64,000 nucleotides of DNA from Prevotella sp. GTDB taxonomy: Bacteria > Bacteroidota > Bacteroidia > Bacteroidales > Bacteroidaceae. Shown piece by piece: positions 23,116 through 32,119 of the stretch. Under the pieces are notes generated by a model, which saw nothing but the letters and a program-made list of their open reading frames with translations, ran no database searches and was not told where the DNA came from. A program made the position numbers and the translations under genes. Position 1 is the first letter of the stretch. Each line of letters begins with the position of its first letter. Location of the stretch: assembly GCA_017449675.1 (NCBI GenBank), contig JAFTFG010000007.1, forward strand, positions 1-64,000. The letters are read 5' to 3'.

Positions 23116-24444
23116 ATGGCTAATACAGGATCTCTGAAGAGCACGATAGCCGTGTCTCTCACTAATTATCTCGATGCCGGTGCTATTGTGGCCGGTGCCA
23201 GTGGGCTGACCCTTTGGCAGAACTACCTCGGCTTATCAGAGGTACATTTGGGTTGGTTGAACTTCATCAGTGCCAACTGTCTGGGTGCTGCTATAGGTGC
23301 TATTATCGGCGGATTCCTAGCCGATAAGTACGGGCGTAAGTTCATCTTCACCTATAATATGCTGGTGTATATGCTGGGTGTGCTGACAATCATGCTCAGT
23401 GTCAACTTCCCCATGTTGCTATGTGGTTTCCTCATCACAGGTATTTCTGTGGGTGTGGGTGTTCCTGCCTCATGGACGTATATCTCTGAGAGTTCTGAGG
23501 TCAACAATCGTGGACGTAATATCTGTATCTCCCAGATGTCGTGGGGCATCGGTCCTATGGTCATCCTGTTGCTGGGAATGCTGTTTGCCCCCGGCGGTTA
23601 TCTGTTTGGCTGGGTGGAGAGTCTGGCACAGGCTGTTGGCGGTAGCGGGCTTTCCGTAGAGGCTACCAATGTGTTCAGTTCTCGTGTGGTCTTCTTCTCG
23701 TTGTTCGTGGTCGCCTTTATCGCTTGGAACCTGCAGCGCGGGCTTCAGGAGAGTGCGGAGTTTGAGGCTAATAAGTCGAAGCAGGCAGGCCTGATAGACA
23801 ATATCAAAGTGCTGTTCTCCAACAGTATCGCAGTGAAGACAGTATGTTTCCTTGCCGTGATTTATCTGACATGGAACCTTGTGGCCTCGGTGATGGGTTT
23901 CTTCCAACCGCATATCTACGAAACGGCAGGTGGTGTCTCCAACGAGCAGGCGAACTGGATGAACTGTATCCAATGGGCCATCATTGTGGGTGTGACATTC
24001 ATCGTCTCTAAACTTATCGACAAGACCAGCCATAAGGCCATCTATACCTTCGGCCTGTTGGTTGCCATCTCGGCATGGCTAGTTATCGTGACCATTGGTG
24101 TCAACGGTCCTGCTGGACTATGGGCATTCGCTATCCTATGGGGTGTGCAGGGTGGTTCCTCTCCCCAGATATTCTATGCATTGTGGGGCTCAGAGTTGTT
24201 CCCCGCCAAGTTTCGTGCAGGTGCTCAGGGGCTGATGTTCTTCATCGTACGGGGTCTGTCTGCCTTGTGGGGCCTTGTCTTCACCTATATCTATGGGGAT
24301 AATGGTGAGGGCTTCACGATTGCAGCCTATTGTATGATTGCCCTGCTCGCCATCTCCCTGGTGGTTGGCTTCATCGGTGTGCCCAACACTCGTGGCCGTG
24401 CCTTGGAGGATATCACTAAGGAGCGCTATGGAGAGAATTATTAA
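23116..24444 (+). CDS. MFS sugar porter, probably for L-rhamnose
   Basis: 442 residues and about 12 membrane segments. Sugar-porter marks are the loop 2-3 motif GGFLADKYGRKFIF, its half-repeat DKTSHKAIYTFG and the ELFPAKFRAGAQG motif near the end. Rhamnose uptake in Enterobacteria uses the unrelated RhaT family, so this is a different solution. The operon position gives the substrate. It begins 34 bp after the isomerase. Confidence 0.88.
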   Translation: MANTGSLKSTIAVSLTNYLDAGAIVAGASGLTLWQNYLGLSEVHLGWLNFISANCLGAAIGAIIGGFLADKYGRKFIFTYNMLVYMLGVLTIMLSVNFPMLLCGFLITGISVGVGVPASWTYISESSEVNNRGRNICISQMSWGIGPMVILLLGMLFAPGGYLFGWVESLAQAVGGSGLSVEATNVFSSRVVFFSLFVVAFIAWNLQRGLQESAEFEANKSKQAGLIDNIKVLFSNSIAVKTVCFLAVIYLTWNLVASVMGFFQPHIYETAGGVSNEQANWMNCIQWAIIVGVTFIVSKLIDKTSHKAIYTFGLLVAISAWLVIVTIGVNGPAGLWAFAILWGVQGGSSPQIFYALWGSELFPAKFRAGAQGLMFFIVRGLSALWGLVFTYIYGDNGEGFTIAAYCMIALLAISLVVGFIGVPNTRGRALEDITKERYGENY

Positions 24445-24452
24445 TGAATAGT

Positions 24453-24478
24453 CGATATGTCGAGATCTCGATATATCG
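24453..24478. repeat. 26-bp near-perfect palindrome between porter and aldolase
   Basis: CGATATGTCGAGA faces TCTCGATATATCG with one mismatch. It would form a 13-bp hairpin in the mRNA 15 bp before rhaD. Similar AT/CG spacers occur at 23089-23110 and, on the other strand, at 32089-32115. Confidence 0.75.
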
Positions 24479-24493
24479 AAAAAAACAAGAACT

Positions 24494-25315
24494 ATGAAAA
24501 GTATATTAGAAGGCCGCCCCGCATTGAAGGCCGTGATTGATCAGATAGCAGAGGTAACGGGCTACCTCTGGCAGAAAGGATGGGCGGAGCGTAACGGTGG
24601 TAATATCACTGTCAACGTCACCGAGTTTATGGATGAAGAGTGCAAAGCACTGTCTGCCATCAGTGAAGTGAAGCAGATTGGTCTGATACTGCCCCAGTTG
24701 AAAGGAAAGTATTTCTATTGCAAGGGAACGGGTAAGCGCATGCGTGATCTCGCCAAGGAACCGATGCAGAACGGTAGTATTATCCGTATCTGTGACGACT
24801 GTGCCAGTTATGTAGTGATTGCCGATGTGAACGTCGTTCCTACCTCAGAGTTGCCTACCCACCTTGCATTGCAGAACTACCTCTTGGAGACGGGCTCATG
24901 TTATAAGGCAACCCTGCACACACACCCCATCGAACTGGTGGCAATGAGCCATATCCAGCGTTTCCTCAAGGGTGACGAGATGACCCGTGTGCTGTGGTCG
25001 ATGATTCCTGAGACACTCGCTTTTGCTCCTCTGGGTATTGGTATCGTACCTTATGCTTTACCTTCCTCTGTAGCCCTTGCCGAGGCAACGTTGGAGCAGA
25101 TCAAGACGCATGATGTCGTTATGTGGGAGAAGCACGGTACGGTGGCCGTTGGTCAGGATATCATGGATGCCTTCGACCAGACGGACGTGCTCTGTAAGGC
25201 AGCCAATATCTATATGTGTGCCCGTAGTATGGGGTCTGAGCCCGATGGTATGACGGAGGCGCAGATGAAAGAGGTGCAGGATGTCTTCAACCTGCCGAAG
25301 AAACGTCCTTGCTGA
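24494..25315 (+). CDS. rhaD: Rhamnulose-1-phosphate aldolase
   Basis: 273 residues, class II aldolase family, length as in E. coli RhaD. Shared segments are LWQKGWAERNGGNITV, YFYCKGTGKRMRD, VPTSELPTHL and the zinc histidines in TLHTHPIEL and VMWEKHGTVAVG. It cleaves L-rhamnulose-1-phosphate into dihydroxyacetone phosphate and L-lactaldehyde in the cytosol. It is the last gene of the rhamnose operon. Its stop codon touches the stop of the convergent deacetylase gene, with no base between them. Confidence 0.93.
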   Translation: MKSILEGRPALKAVIDQIAEVTGYLWQKGWAERNGGNITVNVTEFMDEECKALSAISEVKQIGLILPQLKGKYFYCKGTGKRMRDLAKEPMQNGSIIRICDDCASYVVIADVNVVPTSELPTHLALQNYLLETGSCYKATLHTHPIELVAMSHIQRFLKGDEMTRVLWSMIPETLAFAPLGIGIVPYALPSSVALAEATLEQIKTHDVVMWEKHGTVAVGQDIMDAFDQTDVLCKAANIYMCARSMGSEPDGMTEAQMKEVQDVFNLPKKRPC

Positions 25316-25927
25316 TTAGTCGAAAACCTTAAAGGCATAGCCCTGCTCCATGAGCCATTCAATGGCTTGGGGCAGGGCTGTTTTTAGTTTCTCGATACTT
25401 TTCAAAGAGTCGTGGAAGGTGATGATAGAGCCGTTGCGGGCGTAGCGCTTCACATTGTTTAGCACATCCTCGGCGGTCATCCATTTAGAATAGTCACGCG
25501 TCACAAGGTCCCACATGACAATCCTGTATTTTCGTGATAGCCATGCATACTGATCGAGACGCATCCAACCGTGAGGAGGGCGCACCAGGTTGGTATGCAG
25601 ATAGGCATTGGCTTTCTCCACATTATAACTATAGGTATGAATAGAATGGCGTAATCCTCCGATATGATTATGGGTATGGTTGCCGATGCGATGTCCCTCG
25701 TCGACCACCCGTTGGTGGAGTTCGGGGTATTTGCGGGCATTATCCCCTACCATGAAGAAAGTCGCCTTGATACCATAATGCTTGAGTGTATCGAGGATAA
25801 ACGGGGTAGCCTCTGGGATAGGCCCGTCGTCGAAGGTTAGGTAGACGGCCTTCTCGTGACGGTCCATTCGCCATGTTGCCCTGGGGTATAGCCAGCGCAA
25901 CCATATTGCTGGTTGCTCGATAATCAT
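25316..25927 (-). CDS. NodB-domain polysaccharide deacetylase
   Basis: 203 residues. NodB motifs are in order: the base and metal Asp in LTFDDGPIPEA, the metal histidines in IGNHTHNHIGG, RPPHGWMRLD, WDLVTRDYSKW and the last His in IITFHDSLKS. No signal peptide is obvious, although the N-terminal segment is hydrophobic. It removes acetyl groups from N-acetylated glycans such as peptidoglycan or a capsule sugar. It lies directly downstream of the DUF2723 gene, which suggests work on the same envelope glycan. Its 3' end contains the plus-strand terminator of the rhamnose operon. Confidence 0.9.
   Translation of the reverse strand: MIIEQPAIWLRWLYPRATWRMDRHEKAVYLTFDDGPIPEATPFILDTLKHYGIKATFFMVGDNARKYPELHQRVVDEGHRIGNHTHNHIGGLRHSIHTYSYNVEKANAYLHTNLVRPPHGWMRLDQYAWLSRKYRIVMWDLVTRDYSKWMTAEDVLNNVKRYARNGSIITFHDSLKSIEKLKTALPQAIEWLMEQGYAFKVFD
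25339..25385 (+). terminator. Rhamnose-operon terminator inside the convergent gene
   Basis: AGCCCTGC pairs with GCAGGGCT (25339-25346 with 25372-25379), and inside it AGCCATT with AATGGCT. GTTTTT follows at 25380-25385. It starts 24 bp after the rhaD stop and encodes part of the last 25 codons of the deacetylase on the other strand. Confidence 0.8.
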
Positions 25928-25946
25928 AAGTTGTAATTATTACAGA

Positions 25947-28900
25947 TTAGGAACCCAGATTACCTCCTCTTTGTTGGAATGCATCCAGTATCTTACTGAG
26001 GATCTCTTCATGACGATCACCCCATTTCTCATCTATCGTACTTCCCAACTGAAAGAGTTGGTTCAGGATGTAGATGTGCATATAGCAACTGTCTTCCGAG
26101 AGATTAAACTGTTGGTCGTCGAGGTTCATATACCATGCCGCATACTGGGTGGAGTTCTTCCATAACTGATTGATCAGTTTCATGGCTTCCTCTTGATTAC
26201 CCATGGCAGCCCAGGCACGGGCCATATCCAGTGAACCGGAGGAATAGTTATGAGGTATGTTATAGGCGGGTAATACCTTCTCGCAATATCTCAAGACCTC
26301 GGCAGCCTCTTTGTCCTTGCCCTCACCTACGAGTTGGACAGCCAGTCGGGCCATGATACGACGGTGGGTATAACACATGCGCATGACTGTCTCATCAAGA
26401 TAAACACCCTTTGTGGCGGCTCCACCGAACTTGAAGCGGTGCATCACATTATCATAAGTACGTTTCGTATCGAAGTTCTTGGCACCTTCCTGATTGGTGG
26501 TAAAGGGGGTGATACGATAAGCCAGTCCTTCCGTGATGGTATTGTCGCCAAGGTTGATGTAGTTCTCGTCACCCACAGAGACAGCGACATAGATAGGACG
26601 TGTCCAGTTACACTGAGCCAGCATCTCCAGAATCATCAGGTCACCTTTGTAAAGGGCCGTCTTTCCCTTGAGTGAGATAGTCATACGATCGGGAATAGAG
26701 TCGGTGGCCATCATCATACCGCTCTTACGAACGGCCTCCTTGTCGATGGTCATATAGAGTGTGTCTGTAGGGATAATATGGAAGTCTTTTACCTTAGAAC
26801 GCACCCAGTATTTCAGGACGTTCTTCAGTTCGAAGGGATCCTCACCAAACTGTTCCTTGGCCTCTTCAGGATGTTCTTGGTAGAATTCGAGGATGGCCTC
26901 TTTCATATCCGGTTCAATAGCCACATACTCATTAGTTCCGGAACAATACTCCAGTCGGCTCCAGGTGATAGGTACTGACGGAGAGTCGTAGGCAGGACGA
27001 CACATCTGGTCAATATACCAATCGGTCTGTAGGTAAGAGAGGTTGCAGACGCGGGCATCGGTACGTACTCCCTCTACATCCTGATTATACCAAAGCGGGA
27101 AGGTGTCGTTATCCCCATTGGTGAAGATGATGGGATTACCCTCATTCTGTAGGGACATCAGGTAGTTCTGTCCGAAGTCACGACAGGTATAGCGTCCGCT
27201 ACGGTCGTGGTCGTCCCAAGTCTGGGAAGCCATCTGGATGGGGACGAGGATAGTAACTATAGTGACTATCGTGCCTATAGCGATAGGGTTGATCTTCAAT
27301 TTTCGCTGAATCAGGTCAATCAGGGCAGCCACACCCATACCACACCAGATGGCGAAGGCATAGAATGAGCCGGCATAGGCATAGTCACGCTCACGGGGCT
27401 GCATTGGTGTCTGGTTGAGGTAGATGACGATAGCCAGACCTGTCATAAAGAAAAGGAAGAAAACCACCCAGAACTGGCGGATACCCGAAGGCTCTATCTC
27501 TATCTTCTCTTTTCCGTCTGCCATGATACGGTTTTTGCGGGTATACCATGACTGCCAGAAGAGTCCGATGAGTCCTAACAGTAATGGCAGACAGTAGAAG
27601 ACGTTATGTCCTTTGTTGTTCTTGAGTTCATCGGGTAGGGTGCTCTGGTCACCTAAGCGCATGTTATCAAACCAGTCGAAACCGCTGAGCCAGTTGCCGT
27701 GCTCCAGTTCTCCGTTACCCTGTATGTCATTCTGGCGACCTGCGAAGTTCCACATGAAATAACGCCAGTACATGAAGTTACACTGATAGGAGAGGAAGAA
27801 ACGGATGTTCTCCAGTTGATTGGGTACTTTCACACTGATTGTCTCCCCGCATCGGTCGTACATCTCCTCATGACCGTCGATACTGCCACCCATCCAACTC
27901 TCATAGGCGGCACGGTGAGCAGAACTGTACATACGTGGGAAGAACATGTTTTGTGCATACTGGTATTCATCTTTATTGCGTACGATGAAGTATTCATCCT
28001 TCTCATCGGCAGAGGCTTTCTCCTTACGTTGCCATACGGGGGCCCCTTTCTTCATGACGGGTTTACAGTATTCTCCGTCTTTCTCCAATGCCACTTGAGA
28101 AGTGTATGCCTGTCCATAGAACAACGGGCGCTGACCATACTGTTCACGACCGAGATATTCACCCAGCGTGAAGATGTCCTCCGGAGAGTTCTGATCCATG
28201 GGCGGATTGGCAGAGGAGCGGATGACAATCAAGGCATAACTGGAATAGCCGATCATCAGCATCAGCATACAGAGCAGTGAGGTATTCTTGATACGCGCTG
28301 TGACGAGGGCTTTGGGCTTTTGCCCTTTGGCAGTTATCTTATATTGTAGGACAAACCACAGGCCTACTAAAACCACAATACCGATGATGACAGCCGACCA
28401 ACCATGTCCGTAGAAAGGAATTCCTAACATGGCGACAGACAGGAGGAAGGCAATGTTTTGTTTCTTCTCACTGACATCACGGTGAGTCTCATAGATGGCC
28501 CAGATGGTGATGGCTATTAACAGGAATATATAGACAATCTCACCAGTGTTGAAGGGACAGCCCAGTATGTTGACAAACAGCAACTCAAACCATCCGCCTA
28601 CCTGTACGATACCGGGAACGACACCGTAGAGCACCGCTGCCAGAATAACGATAGAGATACCCAAGGCTATCAAGGAGCCGTGAAGGTCTTTCTTAGGTTG
28701 GCTCTGTGGGAATTTGCGATAGTAATAGACCAATACGATGGCCGGCAGACATAGTAGGTTGAGCAGGTGAACACCGATGCTCAGTCCTGTCATATACATG
28801 ATCAATATCAGCCAACGGTCACTATGAGGCTCATCCGCATGGTCTTCCCATTTCAGGATTAACCAGAATACCACCGCCGTGAATGCCGAGGAATAGGCAT

Positions 28901-29339
28901 AGACCTCACCCTCTACCGCTGAGAACCAGAAAGTATCACTAAAGGTATAGATCAGTGCTCCCACCATTGCAGAGCCCTCAATGGCGATCAGTTTCCAAAG
29001 TGTCAACTCACTCCAGTCCTTGATCAGCAGTCGGCGCACCAGATGGGAAATCGTCCAAAACAGGAATAGAATGGTGGCTGCCGATAGCAGGGCACTCATC
29101 ATATTCACCATTCGTGCTACCTGAGTGGGATCACTGGTAAACTGTGAGAACAGATTGGCGGTGAGCATAAAGAACGGAGCACCGGGTGGGTGTCCTATTT
29201 CCAGTTTGTAACCTGTGGAGATAAATTCCGGACAGTCCCAGAAAGAGGCTGTCGGTTCAATCGTAGAGCAATAGACGAAGGCTGCAATCAGAAAACTGAC
29301 CCATCCCAAGATATTGTCTACCAATCTAAATTGTTTCAT
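25947..29339 (-). CDS. DUF2723 membrane glycosyltransferase-like protein
   Basis: 1130 residues from ATG 29339 (MKQFRLVDNILGW), preferred over 29366 because of the close -7 element. The N-terminal DUF2723 domain has the STIEPTASFWDCPEFISTGY and IGHPPGAPFFML loops. Acidic and aromatic residues sit in the first periplasmic loop, as in protein O-mannosyltransferases. About 12 membrane segments follow, interrupted by a large loop (about 370-560). A soluble C-terminal half with TPR-like helices follows. DUF2723 proteins are linked to the general O-glycosylation of exported proteins in Bacteroidota; donor and acceptor are unknown here. Confidence 0.85.
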   Translation of the reverse strand: MKQFRLVDNILGWVSFLIAAFVYCSTIEPTASFWDCPEFISTGYKLEIGHPPGAPFFMLTANLFSQFTSDPTQVARMVNMMSALLSAATILFLFWTISHLVRRLLIKDWSELTLWKLIAIEGSAMVGALIYTFSDTFWFSAVEGEVYAYSSAFTAVVFWLILKWEDHADEPHSDRWLILIMYMTGLSIGVHLLNLLCLPAIVLVYYYRKFPQSQPKKDLHGSLIALGISIVILAAVLYGVVPGIVQVGGWFELLFVNILGCPFNTGEIVYIFLLIAITIWAIYETHRDVSEKKQNIAFLLSVAMLGIPFYGHGWSAVIIGIVVLVGLWFVLQYKITAKGQKPKALVTARIKNTSLLCMLMLMIGYSSYALIVIRSSANPPMDQNSPEDIFTLGEYLGREQYGQRPLFYGQAYTSQVALEKDGEYCKPVMKKGAPVWQRKEKASADEKDEYFIVRNKDEYQYAQNMFFPRMYSSAHRAAYESWMGGSIDGHEEMYDRCGETISVKVPNQLENIRFFLSYQCNFMYWRYFMWNFAGRQNDIQGNGELEHGNWLSGFDWFDNMRLGDQSTLPDELKNNKGHNVFYCLPLLLGLIGLFWQSWYTRKNRIMADGKEKIEIEPSGIRQFWVVFFLFFMTGLAIVIYLNQTPMQPRERDYAYAGSFYAFAIWCGMGVAALIDLIQRKLKINPIAIGTIVTIVTILVPIQMASQTWDDHDRSGRYTCRDFGQNYLMSLQNEGNPIIFTNGDNDTFPLWYNQDVEGVRTDARVCNLSYLQTDWYIDQMCRPAYDSPSVPITWSRLEYCSGTNEYVAIEPDMKEAILEFYQEHPEEAKEQFGEDPFELKNVLKYWVRSKVKDFHIIPTDTLYMTIDKEAVRKSGMMMATDSIPDRMTISLKGKTALYKGDLMILEMLAQCNWTRPIYVAVSVGDENYINLGDNTITEGLAYRITPFTTNQEGAKNFDTKRTYDNVMHRFKFGGAATKGVYLDETVMRMCYTHRRIMARLAVQLVGEGKDKEAAEVLRYCEKVLPAYNIPHNYSSGSLDMARAWAAMGNQEEAMKLINQLWKNSTQYAAWYMNLDDQQFNLSEDSCYMHIYILNQLFQLGSTIDEKWGDRHEEILSKILDAFQQRGGNLGS

Positions 29340-29370
29340 TATTCTAGTTCTAATTTTATTATCCAATCTG

Positions 29371-29378
29371 CAAAGGTA
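29371..29378 (-). promoter_or_regulatory. -7 element (TACCTTTG) of the DUF2723 gene
   Basis: It lies 31 bp before ATG 29339 on the minus strand, giving the DUF2723-deacetylase pair its own transcript. Confidence 0.6.
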
Positions 29379-29423
29379 ATATAAATCACCCTAAGCACGG
29401 CATGTTTCAGTATTTTTAACTAC

Positions 29424-29876
29424 CTATAGGAAGAGTTGTGTGCCATAGATAAGCAGGACGTAACGCAGGAATTTCCCGATGGTGATACTGATGACTGATA
29501 TAGGAATGTTGGCGCGCATCAGTCCTAATACGATGGTGATGGCACTTCCCAGAATAGGAACGAAGGCAAAAAATCCCATCCATGCCCCTCGCCCTCCCAT
29601 AAAACGGGTGGCCTGGTCAAGTTTCTCTTTGCTGACATGCAGATATTTCTCAATCCATTCCAGTTTTCCCATCCGTCCTATGGTGAAGTTGAACATCCCT
29701 CCCATCACATTACCGATGGTCCCATAGATAATCAGTCCCCAGGGATCCAGTCCTGCAGCCAGTAGTCCCATCATGACAGCCTCGCTGGAGAATGGGAAGA
29801 ACGAGCCGGCTATGAAAGCAGTGATTAGCATTCCCCAATAGCCGTAACTGATGAGTAGAGATATGATTACATCCAT
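29424..29876 (-). CDS. YqaA/DedA-like membrane protein
   Basis: 150 residues and four to five hydrophobic segments. The SNARE-associated (DedA/VTT) core is visible as FFPFSSEAVMMGLL, IGNVMGGMFNFTIGR, MGGRGAWMGFFAFVPILGS and IGKFLRYVLL. The short length is typical of YqaA. DedA proteins move or flip lipid carriers such as undecaprenyl phosphate. The start overlaps the end of the upstream membrane protein gene by 10 bp. Confidence 0.85.
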   Translation of the reverse strand: MDVIISLLISYGYWGMLITAFIAGSFFPFSSEAVMMGLLAAGLDPWGLIIYGTIGNVMGGMFNFTIGRMGKLEWIEKYLHVSKEKLDQATRFMGGRGAWMGFFAFVPILGSAITIVLGLMRANIPISVISITIGKFLRYVLLIYGTQLFL

Positions 29877-30787
29877 AGGTTATATACGGTCAAGGCTATC
29901 GTTGCAACTGTCATTACGCTGAATAGTATATTGGTCATCCGTGTATGTGTCAGTGCGATATAATGTGCTACCAACGGTGCCGTGTTAATCACCATTAGGA
30001 AAGTCAGTGTACTACCTAGTTGAGGTTGTATACAGAAGAAAAGGAAGGTCAGGAGGTCCATCCTGATCAAGAAACTGAAGAGTTGCCTAGTGCGGAATTT
30101 ATCGAGATAGGCGGTATGCCAGAAGTGAATCATACTCAGGAGAGTAATGACAAACAGAAAGGCGACAGTAATAATCTGATGTACTCCGATATCGGTAAAG
30201 TCAAAGGGTAGTTGGAAATCCCATAATGGCGTGAAGTGCTGGGCCAGTCGGATGATGTCCTCTTGATAGATCAACCAACTCCCATAAAACCAATAGGGGG
30301 TTATCACACCCATCAGTGACGCAAAGAAAGTGCGCCACGAGAAGGTATGTAGGTTTGTGAGCATCAGGATCCACAGGAACGGGAGGTAATAGAGAATATG
30401 TACGAAAACAATGCTAGTCATCCCAAAGAACAAGAATCCGTAGTAGGTCAATCCCGGTGACTGTTCATCTTGGTAGGTGTGAAACAGAATCAGATAGGTG
30501 CCTAGCAGAAACAGTTGGGTGAGTCCTCCCTCAAGTGCATGAAACATAAAACAGACAATTCCAGAGAGTGCCAAGAAAGAACAAGACACCATACGGGTGT
30601 GAATCCGGATGAGTGCATTGTTGTTATTCAACTCTTCCAGAAGGAAGGCGGATAGCATCATACAGCCTAACTGGAGCCACCACCCTTCCCGTATCAGTCC
30701 GGCCGCCAACCAGATGACGATAGTATAGATGACGGTAACGGGTAGTGCCAGAGAACTCTCAGAAACTTTGTTTTGCAGTCGTTTCAT
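29867..30787 (-). CDS. Hypothetical multipass membrane protein (DUF6427-like)
   Basis: 306 residues with eight or nine hydrophobic segments and no catalytic motif that I recognise. The layout, with strings such as LEELNNNNALIRIHTRMVSC and WLIYQEDIIRLAQHF, recalls Bacteroidota membrane proteins listed as DUF6427, often placed near purD. It lies 6 bp after purD in the same transcript and overlaps the YqaA gene. Confidence 0.7.
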   Translation of the reverse strand: MKRLQNKVSESSLALPVTVIYTIVIWLAAGLIREGWWLQLGCMMLSAFLLEELNNNNALIRIHTRMVSCSFLALSGIVCFMFHALEGGLTQLFLLGTYLILFHTYQDEQSPGLTYYGFLFFGMTSIVFVHILYYLPFLWILMLTNLHTFSWRTFFASLMGVITPYWFYGSWLIYQEDIIRLAQHFTPLWDFQLPFDFTDIGVHQIITVAFLFVITLLSMIHFWHTAYLDKFRTRQLFSFLIRMDLLTFLFFCIQPQLGSTLTFLMVINTAPLVAHYIALTHTRMTNILFSVMTVATIALTVYNLWM

Positions 30788-30793
30788 GAATAC

Positions 30794-32080
30794 TTACAGG
30801 TCTGCTCCGATATCACGACGGAAGTACTTGTCGGTAAATTGGATCTTCTGGGCTTCCTCGAATGACTTTTGAAGTGCCTCGGCCTTGTCCTTACCATAGG
30901 AGGAGACAGCGATGACACGTCCTCCGTTGGTTATCACCTGGCCGTCTTTCAGTGCCGTACCGCTATGAAAGACGATGCTGCCCTCCACTTTCTCAATGCC
31001 ACTGATGGAATAGCCCTTCTTGTATTCCTGAGGATAACCTCCCGATACCAGTATCACACAGACGGCAGCACGCTCGTCGAACACGACAGTTCGTTGGTCT
31101 AGATCACCCTCGGCGACACCCTCGAAGAGGTCTACGAGGTCGCTCTTCAGACGCAGCATCACACTTTCTGTCTCAGGATCACCCATTCGACAGTTATACT
31201 CAATGACGTAGGGCTCGGGCTCACCAGTCGGCGTGTTGGTGCGGTTGATAAGTCCGAAGAAAATAAAGCCTTTATAGTCGATGCCGTCGGCAGCCAGACC
31301 TTCTACGGTAGGACGGATGATACGGTTCTCCACCTTCTGCATCCATTCCTTGGTGGCGAAAGGTACGGGTGTTACACTTCCCATACCACCGGTATTCAGA
31401 CCAGTATCGTGCTCGCCGATACGTTTGTAGTCTTTGGCCTCAGGTAATATCTGATAATGCAGACCATCGGTGAGTACGAAGACGCTGCACTCGATACCGC
31501 TCATAAACTCCTCGATGACCACTCGGCTGGAGGCGTTGCCGAACATACCACACAGCATCTCTTTCAACTCTTTCTTTGCCTCATCAAGGGTAGGGAGAAT
31601 CAGAACTCCCTTGCCGGCACAGAGTCCGTCAGCCTTGAGGACGTAGGGGGCTTCTAACGTCTCCAGGAAATTCAGTCCATCCTCCAGATGCTCGCCGTCA
31701 AAGGTCTGATAGCGTGCTGTCGGGATGTTATGACGCTGCATGAAAGCCTTGGCAAAGTCCTTGGAGCCTTCGAGAACAGCACCAGCCTTTGAGGGACCGA
31801 TGACGGGAACACTTTTTGTGCGCTCGTCAGCCTTCAGGTTGTCATAGATGCCTTTTACCAACGGGTCTTCTGGACCTACCACTACCATATTAATCTGTTT
31901 GTCTACGCAAAACTGTTTGATGGCATCGAAGTCATCGGCCTTCATAGCCACGTTCTCGCCACAATTTGAGGTTCCTGCATTGCCAGGGGCAATATACAGT
32001 TTCTCACATTTCTCACTTTGAGCGATTTTCCAGGCGAGTGCATGCTCACGTCCGCCACTGCCTAACAATAGTATTTTCAT
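30794..32080 (-). CDS. purD: Phosphoribosylamine-glycine ligase
   Basis: 428 residues, full length. The N-domain begins [17 protein letters not shown], the ATP-grasp core has [35 protein letters not shown] and [11 protein letters not shown], and the metal site is [14 protein letters not shown]. It joins glycine to phosphoribosylamine in the second step of purine synthesis. It follows serB by 39 bp; the spacer has a duplicated GATATTACGAT motif. Confidence 0.96.
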   Translation of the reverse strand: MKILLLGSGGREHALAWKIAQSEKCEKLYIAPGNAGTSNCGENVAMKADDFDAIKQFCVDKQINMVVVGPEDPLVKGIYDNLKADERTKSVPVIGPSKAGAVLEGSKDFAKAFMQRHNIPTARYQTFDGEHLEDGLNFLETLEAPYVLKADGLCAGKGVLILPTLDEAKKELKEMLCGMFGNASSRVVIEEFMSGIECSVFVLTDGLHYQILPEAKDYKRIGEHDTGLNTGGMGSVTPVPFATKEWMQKVENRIIRPTVEGLAADGIDYKGFIFFGLINRTNTPTGEPEPYVIEYNCRMGDPETESVMLRLKSDLVDLFEGVAEGDLDQRTVVFDERAAVCVILVSGGYPQEYKKGYSISGIEKVEGSIVFHSGTALKDGQVITNGGRVIAVSSYGKDKAEALQKSFEEAQKIQFTDKYFRRDIGADL

Positions 32081-32119
32081 TTTCTTTTCGATATTACGAT
32101 ATTTTGATATTACGATAGT

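Noticed and set aside
18314..25315. L-fucose operon
   Set aside because: Kinase and aldolase match RhaB and RhaD better than FucK and FucA; the isomerase is not classical FucI.
26334..28280. Open frames opposite the DUF2723 gene
   Set aside because: They lie on the strand opposite a continuous 1130-residue gene and have no motif.
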